Of a stretch of DNA of 64,000 bases, positions 44,975 to 57,353 are shown piece after piece. A program made the translations under genes and the position numbers. The stretch's first letter is position 1. Each line of letters starts with the position of its first letter. The stretch is taken from the NCBI GenBank assembly GCA_036320915.1, contig JAXBDG010000011.1, forward strand, positions 890,501 to 954,500, given 5' to 3'. The DNA comes from Linnemannia elongata. Taxonomy: Eukaryota > Mortierellomycota > Mortierellomycetes > Mortierellales > Mortierellaceae. The notes beneath the pieces were generated by a model. That model saw only the letters and a list, made by a program, of their open reading frames with translations, ran no database searches and was not told where the DNA came from.

Positions 44975-46085
44975 TGTGAAAATGTTGCTGTTGTGTGTTG
45001 AGTGTGTTTTTGAAGGGAAGGAGCTGAAGATGGAGATCTGAAGGAGTGAAAAAAGGAAAGATGATGAGCTTTGCAAAGGATGGGTCGTTGTCGTTTTTTC
45101 TCTCCTCTCTCTATTCTCAATGGTAGTGGGTCACGTGTGGCCAATGGGCTTGTTATGAAAAATGAACGGGAAAAAGGGAGCAAGCATAGTTCAGAGCAAT
45201 GGTATGCTGGGAGGAGAGCGGGAAAGGGAGCGAGAGAGAGACAGGATGCAGACGGATGGACAAATCGACACGCTTGGCTCTTATCAATGCCGATGCCTTG
45301 TTGCGCTGAAGTTCAAATTGTTGTTCGCGGTAGTCTTTTCTGACCTCAGACGTTGCACTTGTTGGTTTTCGTTCGTTGGGCGTCCCGGTCTAGGTAGAGA
45401 CGATACCTATGGTTGACAAGGTTAATGCATTGCTGCCATGGGTTTACTATACAATCAAGAAAACACACGGCGTGCACAGCCAACGCCCAACGTCGAATTT
45501 TTTTCTCGCTGTTGTTGTTGCTGAGGTTATGGTGGTGGTCGTCCATGAGTGGACCATTCAGCATGTTCGCTTTACAATGGTGTATCATACGTGAGTGCTG
45601 AGTGATACTCTATCCTCTTTTTAATTTCCATCCAATCCAAGCTAAATCTCCTATTCCCCAACCGAAGCGAATGTGCAAATGAATTCGTTACTAATGGTGG
45701 CACTGTACTCCCTTGTGAGTGAATGTCTTTGTGTCTTTGTGAGCCCTCATTTCTCTTTTTTTGCTTTGTTCTTTCTGTTGCTGGCTGGCAGGAGACAATT
45801 GTTGCTGCTGTTGTGCGCTCGTACGAGCGGCACTCTCCACATGCCAATGCGCAAACAAACATCCTAAGGTGTTCTCTTAACGCCATCAGGTGTTGTCCTT
45901 CAATTGTTTCTGGGTATTTGACACCTGCCTTCTCGTTTCTTTCTCTCTTTCTTCTTCTTCTCTTCTCTTCGTCTTTGTTTCCCTCAAATACTCTTCCTTC
46001 TCTCACACTCTCCCTTCCTACCAACAACCACAACCACAACAACTACAACACTCTCTCCACAAACAACAACAAAACAAAAAAAAAG
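44975..46085. promoter_or_regulatory. Divergent promoter region, transgelin and STT4 genes
   Basis: A 1.1 kb interval with both starts facing out. Immediately upstream of the STT4 start (about 45930-46020) the plus strand is C/T-rich, then switches to a CAACAA-rich leader up to AAAAAAAAGATGCC. The latter looks like a 5' leader with an A-rich start context. Confidence 0.55.
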
Positions 46086-47815
46086 ATGCCTTCGTAAGTT
46101 CAGTCATTGCGGAATCGAACATCAATCAGCTCCGTCGCCCCATCCCGTTTCCCATTCACCTTGTCCATCCTTTTACTCATCACATCACTTTTTGACACCT
46201 CTCTCTTTCTCGTACAAAAGAGTCGACTTCGACTTGCATTCGCAGATTCTTTCGAGCCTTGCCTCGACCTTGGCCAAGGACTCAGCCACCTCTAACGACG
46301 AGGTGCAGAGACTCATTAGAGCTGGTCCCTCTCTGCCCTTGTCCAGCCAGCCCTCGAGCCCTAAGCCTCAGGCGGGCGAATCCCACGGTGCTGGTACCTC
46401 TTCGGACCACGTGCTGTCCGAGGGCGGACTGATGGTACCAACAAACAGGCATTCTTTTTTTAACGAGGATAGAGCCAATGAGGATCCCGGCTGATGATTG
46501 TCTCGGATTAATTTACGCGTTTCCTCTCTGTTCCTGAATCTCTCCGTCTTCGAATAGACAATGCGCCACCAGCACGCCCTGATCGCACAGGCAAAGTTTG
46601 CTGCCGAGTCCTCGGGCCAGTTTGATCAGGACCTCGTCCCTCGTCTTTGTGGATACCTTCACTCGCTGCCAAAGTACAAGTTTGGCGATGGCCTCGGTCT
46701 CAAGGGTAATTCATCTTGTTTGAAAGTTGTGCAAAGTGGGGGTTTTGGATACTTTTACCAAGTCCTGTCGTGCTAACACATCTCTTTCTGAAATACACTG
46801 CTCTGTAGGCAAGTCCCCCGCAGACAACATCACTGCCAGCTTCATAACTCATCTCCTCACCATCGCCAGCAAGAGACCCTCGACCCGTCAAGATATTCTC
46901 AACTCTGTGTGGGCATACTTTGACAAGCTCTCGACAATCGTACTCTCCGACAGTGGTATGTGAATCTTCTATGCTGCATTTCTGTAGTAATCCTTGCCAA
47001 CTCCTATCATCCATTTTTAATCCATCTTCTTGCTTCATGTCAAACCATAATAGCTGACAAGGTTTGCGAGTTCGTGTTGCCTTCGTTGAACGGCCTTTTG
47101 ACTTCCTTGGAGAGCTCCCAGTTCGAATTCGAGTCGCGCGACTTTGCCGACCTGGTTTCACACTCGAACGCCCTGCTTTCCAACAGCACTTCTGAGCACA
47201 TCCGCAAGGCCATCGATACCATTACCCAGGAGCCTTCGACCTCCTATGCCCGTCGTGTCCTTTCTACCTATGCTCGTGACCACATCCTTCTTAGCTCCAA
47301 TCGTGTTGTCTTGCAGGTTCTGACTGTGAAGCGCAACATGATTGCTCGTCTGATTGAAGCCAACACTGCCAAGGTTCAGTTGACCGAAGAGCAGCAGGTC
47401 GAGGCTGATGTCGAGGCGCTAGCCCTCAATGGCAAGGCTAGACATACCCTTGAGTACAGCAGCGAGGATGAGAAGCCCTCCATTCACGCCGAGGCTATTA
47501 TGAAGCCTTCTACCGCTGCTATTCAGTCCTTTGAGACTACTTGGACCTCGCTTTTGTCCAGGGCATTCAAGCGCACTGCAGTTGCCGGCCAGACTGACTT
47601 GACCAAGGTTTTGAGAGCTGAGTATATCATGTCGCTCCAGTTCCTGTCTGATATGCGCGTGTTTGCCAACGATCTCTTGGCCAAGGGGTCTGTCTCAAGC
47701 GAGTTCTACTACCGCGAGATCATGAGTGTCGCACTTGTAAGTGCCCCTCTAGATATCAACACGTTTTTATGAAAGTTGTCTTGCTTGTCTGAACGTACCC
47801 TAACCGATAAAAATT

Positions 47816-47857
<42 letters not shown>

Positions 47858-50800
47858 TGTAGCAATTGGCGGCTCTTGCCAGCGTTTACATTCATGAGCT
47901 GGACGATGTCCTCCCTACCCATATCTCCCACAGCCTGTTTAACCAGCTCCGCACTGACGAGTCCCAGATTCACCGTGCCTCGTTGGATTGTGCCGCCATC
48001 TTGGGAATCAAGTAAGTACACATTTTTATCTTCCCTCGCCTTTTTTGTGTGCATTTTCCACCCCATTTTCGTTGATCAAAGTTATTAACAAGTCGATAAC
48101 ATATTAATTCATGTAATAGCTTCCAGGATGCCAACGGAGAGATGACAGCACTGCTGCAGCAGTTCTTGATCACCCCCTCCAACGCTTTCAAGAGCACCAC
48201 CGCCGGTTTGACTCAGGAGGTTGCCGCTGAGCGTCTTGCGCAGACATTGAAACACTTCTCTATTGGTGAGGAGGCCGCCATGTCGATTGTCTATGCTTTA
48301 CTCAACACCCTTTACAAGCACAACAGCTCCAAGGACAAGCACACTGCTGCTGATGAACAGTCTGTCGTAGTTCAGGAGAATGTCATCACCGCCATCTCCA
48401 AGATTGCTTGCATCTATAAGAGCGAGAAGGTTCGTCGATAGATATGATCATCGTGTATCCATGCCTTGTTTTCTACAACTCGACGCAAAAGAATATCTAA
48501 CTAATATCTCTGTGTGATGATATCTGTTCAATAGATTACTCCTTTGGTCTTGTCGATGCTGGCCCAGCAGGTTCGCCACCACAGTGCTCACTTGGACTGC
48601 GTGATCGTCAAGCGTTTGACCGATATTGCGTTGACTGGTTCGTTGGCCTCGTTCAACGACATTACCCAGATCTTCTCCAACCTTGCCAAGCACTCCCACA
48701 GTGGACCTCACTCTCATGACAACAAGGCCACATCCAAGGAGCTTGCTGAAGCTGTAAGTTATTACGTTTTTTGTCGATATACATGGGACTCTTCTATGTT
48801 ACGATAACTCGATTTGCTGACTTGTGTTCAAATATGAAAACAATTATATAGGTCAACGAGTCTCTTCTTCGTTTGGCCACGACGATCAACTCTCGTCCCG
48901 AGTTCTACCATGCCTACGTGGTCACCTTGCTCAAGCTCTTTGTTGAGAAAGGTGTCCAGATCCAGTCTTCGTCGCACCATAGCCACCACACCACCAAGCG
49001 CAATCAGAACAAGTTGAACACGCAGTCTGGTGGTCTGGGCTTGGTTCTCCCCATGCTAGCCCAGCTCTTGTCCCACGATGACTTTGAGCAGCACGTCAAG
49101 CACTCTAAGGAGGATGTCAAACTCTTCCGTGACCTCTGGGCTCACTGTGTTCTCTTCGAGTTTGTCAAGGACTCGCCCTGGTACAAGGAATGGAGCTCGG
49201 CTATGGCTTTGATTGCTCGCAAGACTCCTGCCCTGGTCTCGGATGAGCACAGCGCGACAGCTTATTTGGAGGGCGAATTGGAACACAATTCTGTTCTTCC
49301 TCGTGGTATTGCCGATGACCAGAAGGCGGCCATGCGCGCTACTTTGACCAGTTACTTACCTGGTCAAGCTGTTGCGATCAAGGCTCTCAGCTCGGCTAAG
49401 GTTGTCTTCTTGTTGTCCGTTTATCATGTCGAGACCCTTCGCAGCCGCTATGGTGGCGACTGCTCTATTGTTTTGAAGTATTTTATGAACTCTGGCGTCA
49501 ACGACAGCGGTCTTTCGACTTGTTTGGAGGCCATTGCCGATCAAGTCATTAACGTCTTCACCTCAGAGTCCCAGGCTAAGGTCTTGGCCCACTCCTTGGA
49601 CGACAAGACCCGTCTCCAGGTCCGCAATTTAATCATTGGATGTGCTCATCGTCTGAAGCGTGTCAGTGCCTTGGCTGTCAAGTGGATTCATCGTCTGATC
49701 GGCAACTTTCCTCAGCTGATGTGCGACAAGGATTTGTTGGCCCTTGTGCTCGAGTTGAGCGAGCTCCTCTGGCTGGGCTGCGAGAACGAGATGACGGATG
49801 AGTACTGCCCCGTCTACAGCTTCACCTCAACCAAAGTCAACGTCACCATCAACCTGCCCGACTCGTACCCTTACCGCCGCGAGTTGCTCTCCAAGTTTGT
49901 GGAGCTGACTCGCAGATGGATTGCTGTCGCCATGGAGAACTCTCCCCAGGAGGTCGATGCTCTCTTGCAGGATTACCTCGCCGATTCGGAGAAGATCCAC
50001 ACTGGTATCAGCCGTGTCCACATGGGTCGCACTCTTGCTGCTCGTTCTGGCAAGGACTTGACAAAGTCCCACAACTGCTTCGACGGACACCTCGGCAGCA
50101 TCCCCGGTGTTCTCCTCGACAGCTCCTCGGTCTTTTTCCAAGAGTTTTCGGCCCGCCGTCGTTACCAGGGCGAAGTTGGAGGTATGGAGAACTTTTCGAG
50201 CGTCTTTAGCCAGCAGACTGGAACTGTTCTCCCTAGCCAACTGCCTGCCCTCCGCGAAAACTTGCAAAAGATGGCACAGCAGGTCAAGGCTGACCAGTTT
50301 GTCTCGAACAAGGATTTGGCCAATGCTCTTCATCGTGCTGTCAGCGCTGTTGTGACCCTTGACAAGGTCGACGAGGAGTTGGTCAAGATGGTTGCTTGGA
50401 TTCCCATCTACCTCTTCACCCCTGACAGTTTGAAGATCGGTACCTCTGTTTGGAACTGGCTCATCACTGAGAAGCCCGCAGTCGAGAAGCGTCTTATGGC
50501 CGAGGTCGCTGCTGGGTGGGACTGGGCCTGCCGTCACCAGAAGGGTCTTTTCTCCTCCCTCTTGGACTCTGAGGATCCTTTCCGTGTGCGCATGGAGTAC
50601 GCCCCCACGGACAAGAAGGCTCGTCAGAGAAGCTACAAGATTGCTTCTTACTTGTTCTCTCCTCACCTCATCTGGATCGAGTTCTTATCTTCCAGATTCC
50701 AAGCCACCCGCTACCGTAACCGCGACATGATCGACACATTTACTCGTTTGGTCCAGTTGACGTTTGCCAAAGAGCACAAGATGAGCACTCATCCCTTGGC

Positions 50801-52976
50801 CAGAGAGGGTCGCTTCCAGCTGCTTCTTCTCGGTCTTCGTCTCCTCCGCAGCGATCGCATGGAGGCTTTGATCGAGTACCAGATCCGCTCGGCCTTGTAC
50901 CTTTCGGCACTTTCCTGGTTCGAGCTCTCCCCCCGCTGGTCCTTTGGTGGTAACCGGCTGTTGAGCAGGACTGAGACCCGCGTCATGAAGGAGTTTGCGG
51001 CAGCCTTGGAGCAGGACAAGATCTTGTTGGACACTATTCTCTCGAGCGCCAAAGACCAGGCTGGCAATCAAGCTGCCAACTATGTCTTTACCGAGAAGCT
51101 GACTCGCGATGCCATCATCCGCAAGCACACACAGTCTCGTCGTCTTCTCTCCCTATTGACCGAGAATGAGCTCAACCGTCTTGGTGTCTGGACCACCCCC
51201 ATTGCCGTCGGCGGTGCCAACGCCAGCAGTGGAAACGGTTCCGATAACACCCAGGAGAAGAGCTATTCTGAGGAGGGCTGGCGCAACATGGTCCGCTTTG
51301 CCTGGTCGGTTTCACCCAGCCTGGCCTTCCAGTTGATGTCTCGTTTCAAGAACAACATCATCCCCAGCGAGTTGGGTCAACTCTTGGCTAGCGACCCCTT
51401 TGCCGCCGTCAATGACTCGGATGCGATCCAGATCCTCTTGGGCGAGGGCACCTTCCGTTATTCGGCTGCTCAGCTCAAGTACCTGCTCTTCTGGCAGCCC
51501 GTTCCTTCGATCACCGCGATCTCGTACTTCCAGCCCGCCTTCCATAACAACCCCATGGTCCTTCAGTACGCCATGCGTTCATTGGAACACTCTCCCGTTG
51601 AGGTAGTCTTCTTCTATGTCCCTCAGATTGTCCAGGCCCTTCGCCACGACGATTTGGGCTATGTCGAGAAGTATATCATGCGCGCCGCCCGTGTGTCGCA
51701 GCTGTTTGCCCATCAGATTATCTGGAACATGAAAGCCAACATGTTCCGTGATAACAAGTGTGAGGTCCCCGACGCCCTCAAACCTGCTCTGGACCGCATC
51801 ATCGACAACATTGTCAACGGACTCTCGGGTGAGGCCAAGAGCTTTTACGAGCGCGAGTTTACCTTCTTCAACCAGGTCACGTCGATCTCTGGTACGCTCA
51901 TGCCCCTAGTCAAGAAGACCAAGCCCGAGAAGAAGAAGAAGATTGATGAGGAGATGGCCAAGATTGTGGTTGATGTGGGAGTCTATCTGCCCAGTAACCC
52001 CGAGGGTGTTGTCATCGACATTGACAAGAAGTCTGGCCGCCCTCTCCAGTCCCACGCCAAGACTCCCTTCATGGCAACCTTCAAGGTCCGCAAGACCCGT
52101 GAGGAGTCAAGCTTGACCAAGGCTATCATGAAGCGAAGCGGTGATGCCTCTGGCCAGGACGAGGAGGACAACGTCCCCAAGACCTATGATGTCTGGCAGT
52201 CTGCGATTTTCAAGGTCGGAGATGACTGTCGCCAGGACGTGTTGGCTATTCAATTGATCGCGGTCTTCAAGAACATCTTCACCAATGTCGGTCTGGACTT
52301 GTACCTCTTCCCCTACCGCATTGTCGCCACCGCTCCCGGTTGCGGTATGATCGATGTTATCCCCAACTCGATCTCGCGTGACCAACTCGGACGCGAAAAA
52401 GTCAACAATCTCCAGGACTACTTTGTCACCAAATACGGCGGCGTCGACTCGATCGAGTACCAAAAGGCTCGCAACAACTTTATCCAATCCGTCGCCTCCT
52501 ACAGTGTGATCTCATACCTCCTCCAGTTCAAGGATCGCCATAACGGTAACATTATGATCGACGACGAGGGCCATGTGATCCACATCGATTTCGGATTCAT
52601 CCTCGACATCTCCCCCGGAGGAAACATCAACTTTGAATCGTCTCCTTTCAAGTTGACCTCGGAGATGATCCAGATCATGGGTTCGAGTGTCGAGGATCAG
52701 GGTTACAGGTGGTTCTGTGAGCTTTGTGTTAAGGCCTTCTTGGCTTCGCGTCCTTATGCGGAGCAGATCATGCAGTTGGTCTCGTTGATGCTCGAGTCTG
52801 GTCTGCCTTGTTTCCGTGGCGAGACGATTAAGAGGATGCGGTCGCGTTTCCAGTTGGATCGGTCTGAACGTTCGGCTGCAGAGTTTATTCTGGAGAGGGT
52901 TGATGAATCTTACCTCAACAAACGTACCGTCCTCTACGACTCCTTCCAGAAGGCGACTAACGGTATCCCTTACTAA
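46086..52976 (+). CDS. STT4: Phosphatidylinositol 4-kinase III alpha (Stt4)
   Basis: Makes PI4P at the plasma membrane, in yeast together with Efr3 and Ypp1. Nine exons: 46086-46093, 46221-46434, 46558-46705, 46809-46955, 47054-47736, 47863-48011, 48120-48429, 48535-48753 and 48852-52976; 2000 residues, close to yeast Stt4. The first coding exon holds just MPS plus two nucleotides of the third codon. The N-terminal ~1500 residues are helical solenoid. The C-terminal kinase shows FKVGDDCRQDVLAIQLI, FPYRIVATAPGCGMIDVIP, the catalytic loop KDRHNGNIMID near residue 1855, and HIDFGF near 1870. A long (CT)n tract sits just before the acceptor of intron 5. The ninth exon carries over two thirds of the protein. 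Confidence 0.96.
47818..47855 (+). repeat. (CT)n microsatellite at a splice acceptor
   Basis: About 19 CT units ending 7 nt before the TTGTAG acceptor of STT4 intron 5 (47737-47862). It probably serves as the polypyrimidine tract. Confidence 0.9.
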
Positions 52977-53552
52977 GGCCGGCGGGAAATTAAGGCGTGT
53001 GGCGTTTTTTGTCACTTTCGTGCCCTGCTAATGACCCTACTTTATTCTTATGAAAAGCCCTCGTCTTCGAGGATTTTGTTATGAACATTAAAAAAAACTT
53101 ATTTATTTCTTTGTGTAATGATCATTTCTCGTGGAACCATTGTAACTTTGTCCTCAAACATGAAAGAAAGAAACACACACACACAAACATACCCCGATGA
53201 TAGCGAGTCGCAAGGTACTTTTGCAAGTTATTTCCTTTCAGGAAAAAAGCATCAATGGTTCCTTCATTTTTTTTTTTGAATCATTGCATCTTACCAAGAA
53301 CAAAAAAAAATAAAATAAAAAAATAGGTCGACGAAAGTATTGCTATGATGAAAAGGTGAATGTATTACGAATGAAGACGATACGGTGGAGGGGGGGAAGA
53401 GTTGTACAATGCTGGAGTGAATATGAAAAGTTGGGGTGTGATGAGGATGATATGTAAAATAGTATAGTAGATGGTTGCGGGTAGGTGAGGAAAGTTGTGG
53501 TTTTCGATCCTGCACAAAAAAAAGGAGATACATGCAGGCACTTATTTTTTGT
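52977..53552. other. Convergent 3' region, STT4 and purine permease genes
   Basis: A 576-nt interval between two stops facing each other. A/T-rich runs (53090-53110, 53265-53330) probably hold both polyadenylation regions. No gene seen. Confidence 0.5.
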
Positions 53553-55745
53553 TTACAAGTGCTTCATGCCAGATTTGTCGCCGTTGGCAGCCTCCTCCAT
53601 CTCGGCGGCAATCTTGGCAGCCTGCTTGCTGTCGGCCTGACGAACACCTTCGGCCAACTCCCTCTCCATCTCCTCAGGCTTCTCCTCGGGCAGGAGCTGA
53701 TTGAGGACAATGGCGATAATGGCGCCAACACAGAATCCGGTTGAGAGAATAATGTTGATCGAGTCGACGAGACCGATCAAGACGGTAGAAGAGCCGTTAT
53801 AGGACAAGAAGTGGGTCAAGGCGTTGGGGATAAGAGAGACGCCCAAACCGAGTGAGATGGCAGCCGAGACGATGAAACGATCACGACGAGTCCACTTCAA
53901 GAAGGCGAGGATACGCATGCCGGACGAAGCGACGTTGGCAAAGAGGAAGGTAGTCATGCCTCCGAGAACAGAGTCGGGGATCATGAGGAAGAGGGTTCCA
54001 AACTTGGAAAAGACGCCCATCAAGATCAAGAAGAAGCAGCACATGTATCCTGCTGAGGTGTTGGCGCATCTAATTAGCAGATGGGAAGAAAAAGGAGGAA
54101 TGAGATGTCGGTGTCATTTGTGTGAGAAAAATTGAAACTGTAAATAAATGCACAAAGTGTAGACGTTACCTGGTAAGAGCGATGATACCGTTGTTCTGGG
54201 CAAAGACAGACATGGGCGAGTTGGTCATGACGGCAGAGAGGAAACCACCTAAACCATCGGCCAAAACACCACCCTGAATGCGAGACTCAAACTCACGTCC
54301 CTCAACAGCCAATCTCGAGACCTCACACGAAGCGGTAACATCTCCAATAGCCTCGACCATCGTCAAGACGTAAGTGACCAGCAGGGGAATGATGGCTGGG
54401 GCATAGATTGACAGAGGGAAGGTGGTAAAGTTCTTGACCCACAAGAAGGTGATAGTGGGGGCGTCATCCAGAGTCGAAATATCGGTGTAACCAGTAGCAG
54501 CAGCGACAACAAGTCCAACAACAAGACCAATGACAACCTGGGCATTGCGCATAAAGGGAGAGCCAAAAAACTCGACAAACATAATGGTCATGAAGACCAA
54601 GAAACCAAGACCGATCCATTGAGGCGAAGCCCAGGGAGCAGCATTGGGGGCTCCAAGGTTAGGGCAGACAGAGAAGAAACCCTCGGTGGGCATGGCGCTG
54701 CAAGGTCCCGAACCACCGGCCCATTGAGTTAATCCAGTTCCAATGAGTTTGGCTCCAATCAAGAAGACAGTGACACCGGTGACGACAGGGGGGAACAGGT
54801 TCTTCATGATCTTGGGAGGGAGGAAGGCCAAGAGGATCTCGATGATCGAGCAAAGCATGCAGGTTCCAAGAAAGGCGCCCCAAGCCTCAGGACAGGGGAG
54901 CTGCACAGGTGTAATACCATCGGGAGCCAAACCCATGGGGCATTGACCGCTCAAGTACATACGAGTTGTCATGGCCTAAATAAAAAAAAAGGAGAGTATT
55001 CGTCAGAAAATAAGATTGTCACCCGATTTGCCGATCCCTGATAGACATTCGATCCCCCTGATTTTCCCTTTGTTGTTGTTGATCTAAAATGGCGAGAGTG
55101 ACTTACGCCAAATGTAGGGACAAAATTGAAGCTGGTGCCGACGACGGAAAGAAGACCGGTGCCGAGGTAGTACTTTGTGTTGAAGAGTCTGAAGCGGGTG
55201 ATTTGGATCAAGGAAAGAATTCCGGAGGAGATCAGCGAAGCAGAGAGCATGTAAGAGCGAGTGGGCATGTCGAGGTTCATGTTTCCTGTACCAGGGCCTG
55301 ACATGATCAACACGGGGGTGACCACACCAGCGATCATGGCCAAAGCGTGCTGGAAGCCTATTGAAAGGAAGGGCGGGATAAGGGCACGGTTAGCAAAGTG
55401 AAACGGGAGGAAAAAGGGCAAAAGTCCTCTTATGAAAAGATGAAGAGAGGCATGTTGGCGCTTACCCATGACGATGGAGAGCAAGACGGGAAGCTTTGTT
55501 TTGAGGCCAAAGAAGGGAGGCTGGCGAGTGGACTTTTTGCCGAGGCAGGGGATGGTGGGCATGCAGAGGAAGGCATAGTCGTAGTCGCCGAGCCAGCCAT
55601 CCTTTGTGAGGAACTTGTTGTAGAGGGTGTTGAGGGAAGGGATCTTGGCTGCGGTGTCCTCGAGTTCGTCGTGCTTTGGGTCGGACGTGATCTCGTAGAC
55701 GGGAGGGGCTGCCGCCGTTGGTTCTGATGTGATCTCACTTGTCAT
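53553..55745 (-). CDS. Xanthine/uric-acid permease (NAT/NCS2 family, UapA/UapC-like)
   Basis: Plasma-membrane H+ symporter for xanthine and uric acid. Four exons: 55466-55745, 55107-55357, 54170-54975 and 53553-54069; 617 residues with about 14 membrane helices. Family landmarks are visible: the TM1 QH motif (GFQHALAMIAGVVTP); TM8 with EAIGDVTASCEVS, holding the glutamate of the substrate site; and the NAT signature QNNGIIALTR in the QNxGxxxxTR form, typical of xanthine/urate transporters. An intron falls inside the last codon of that signature. The C-terminal tail is acidic and Glu-rich (LLPEEKPEEMERELAEG), as used for endocytic control in UapA. Uric acid versus xanthine preference is not resolvable here. 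Confidence 0.94.
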
Positions 55746-56320
55746 TTGTGTATGTTGGATATGTAATATGAAGGTGTATGTGTGCGAGTGAAGACGAGAG
55801 AAAGGAGAGAGAGAGAGAAGGGAAGGGAGAATGAAGAGAGGAGGAAGAGGCGGGAGAGGATGGGAGTGGAAGGATGGGTTGGATGTGAAGACAAGAAAGA
55901 AAAGGAAAGAGAGGAAAGAGGAAAGAGGAGAAAAAGAACAAGAAACGAAAGAGACAAAAAGGCGGGGATCCAGGGGAAGGCAGATCAGGGCGGTCTGGTT
56001 GTCTGTTGTCCATTGTTGACAACAGAAAAACTTTTTTTCCGTTCAATTTAACTCAGTCGGGTCAATTCAATGAGCAGGGATACAATAGGCTGTCTGAACG
56101 GTGGCTGTGTAACTAGTACTTGTGGCTTCCTCTTCTATTCTCTCACTTGAGGATCACCAGCCTGGCCCCTGACTTCACTCTTGTCTCACCTCACGTAGTG
56201 ATTGTTCACCATTGAAAAAATATATCAGCCCTCGATTTGCAAAAAATTAAAACAAAAAAAGCAACCACGAAAAAAATAAACAAACATGGCTGCCATGCGA
56301 GCAAGCTCACACGAGCAAGG

Positions 56321-56351
<31 letters not shown>

Positions 56352-57353
56352 CTGCCTGTCTGCCTGACTCAGGAGGATGATGTCTTGTTAGTTGGTTGGT
56401 TATCAAAAAGAAAGGAGAAAAGTCAGAAAAACAGTGTCGGTGCTCGAATCTGCAGGGAGAAGAAGGAACCTTGTGCTGAAATCGGAAAGCGCTCCTATGC
56501 GGGGGTGTCCTCTCACTAACAACCTGTCTCAAAGATTGGCCGCTTTCCTTCCCATTTCGGCATTCATGTCCGCAAAGGGCAAAAAGCGGGGGACCTCTGG
56601 CTGGCTTTTTCCTTGAGGATCTAGCTCCTCCTTGTCATCTTGCAGATTCTCTTTTTGTTCCTGCCGGTGCTCTCTCGTCAAAGCCACTTGACGAAGGCTA
56701 CTGGCGGATTAAGCACTGTTGTAGTTAGTATTAAGGGTGCTTGTTCAATTGAGTCAGCTTGTCCGATGGGGCACGTAAACTTGCTTGGTGACTACTCAGC
56801 TGGTATATAGGCTATCTCTTGAGTGGTGGCGTCTTGATATGGATGTGTGCTTGTAAAGTGGTAACTCTGTAGGAAAAGAGCTTAATGGATTGAAGAGAGG
56901 AGGCCAAGACTGACATGTGGGAGCCAAGGGGGAGGGGTATAAAGTTACACAGAGTGTGTGTGTGAGAAGGATACAAAGGATAAGAATACGTGGAGGAATT
57001 GAATTCTTTTGTCGGGTCGGTGCTCTCCTTCAGTGGAGTCTTGGCGTCGTTTTGTTTGTTTGCATAATTATTTCCTTTCTTTGGTGGCGAGTGGGCAGTG
57101 GGCCAGTGTTCTTGGCAGTTCAGAAATATTAACACAATTGCTGTGTCCTTCACCTTCTCTGTCCTTTCCTTCGTACTTTTTTTTATTTTTATTCTTCACT
57201 CCTCCACCTCTACACCTTCTTCACATTCCTCATTCCTCTTTCATTACAACATAGCCCTTGACGACTCAACTCAACTCACCTTTGTTAACACCACCAACGT
57301 CAACAATAGCAGCAACACAGCACACTCACAACAACAATAGCCTCATTCACACA
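55746..57353. promoter_or_regulatory. Divergent region, permease gene and helix-rich membrane-protein gene
   Basis: A 1.6 kb interval without genes. The permease side (55775-55960) is strongly C/T-rich on its sense strand. There is an A27 run at 56321-56347. The far side (57170-57245) is C/T-rich on the plus strand, followed by a CAACA-rich leader up to the start at 57354. Confidence 0.5.
56321..56347. repeat. A27 homopolymer
   Basis: Run of 27 A on the plus strand in the permease/membrane-protein intergenic region. Confidence 0.95.

Noticed and set aside
49827..50666. 279-codon minus-strand frame inside STT4
   Set aside because: Antisense shadow of the STT4 coding exon, with no independent support.
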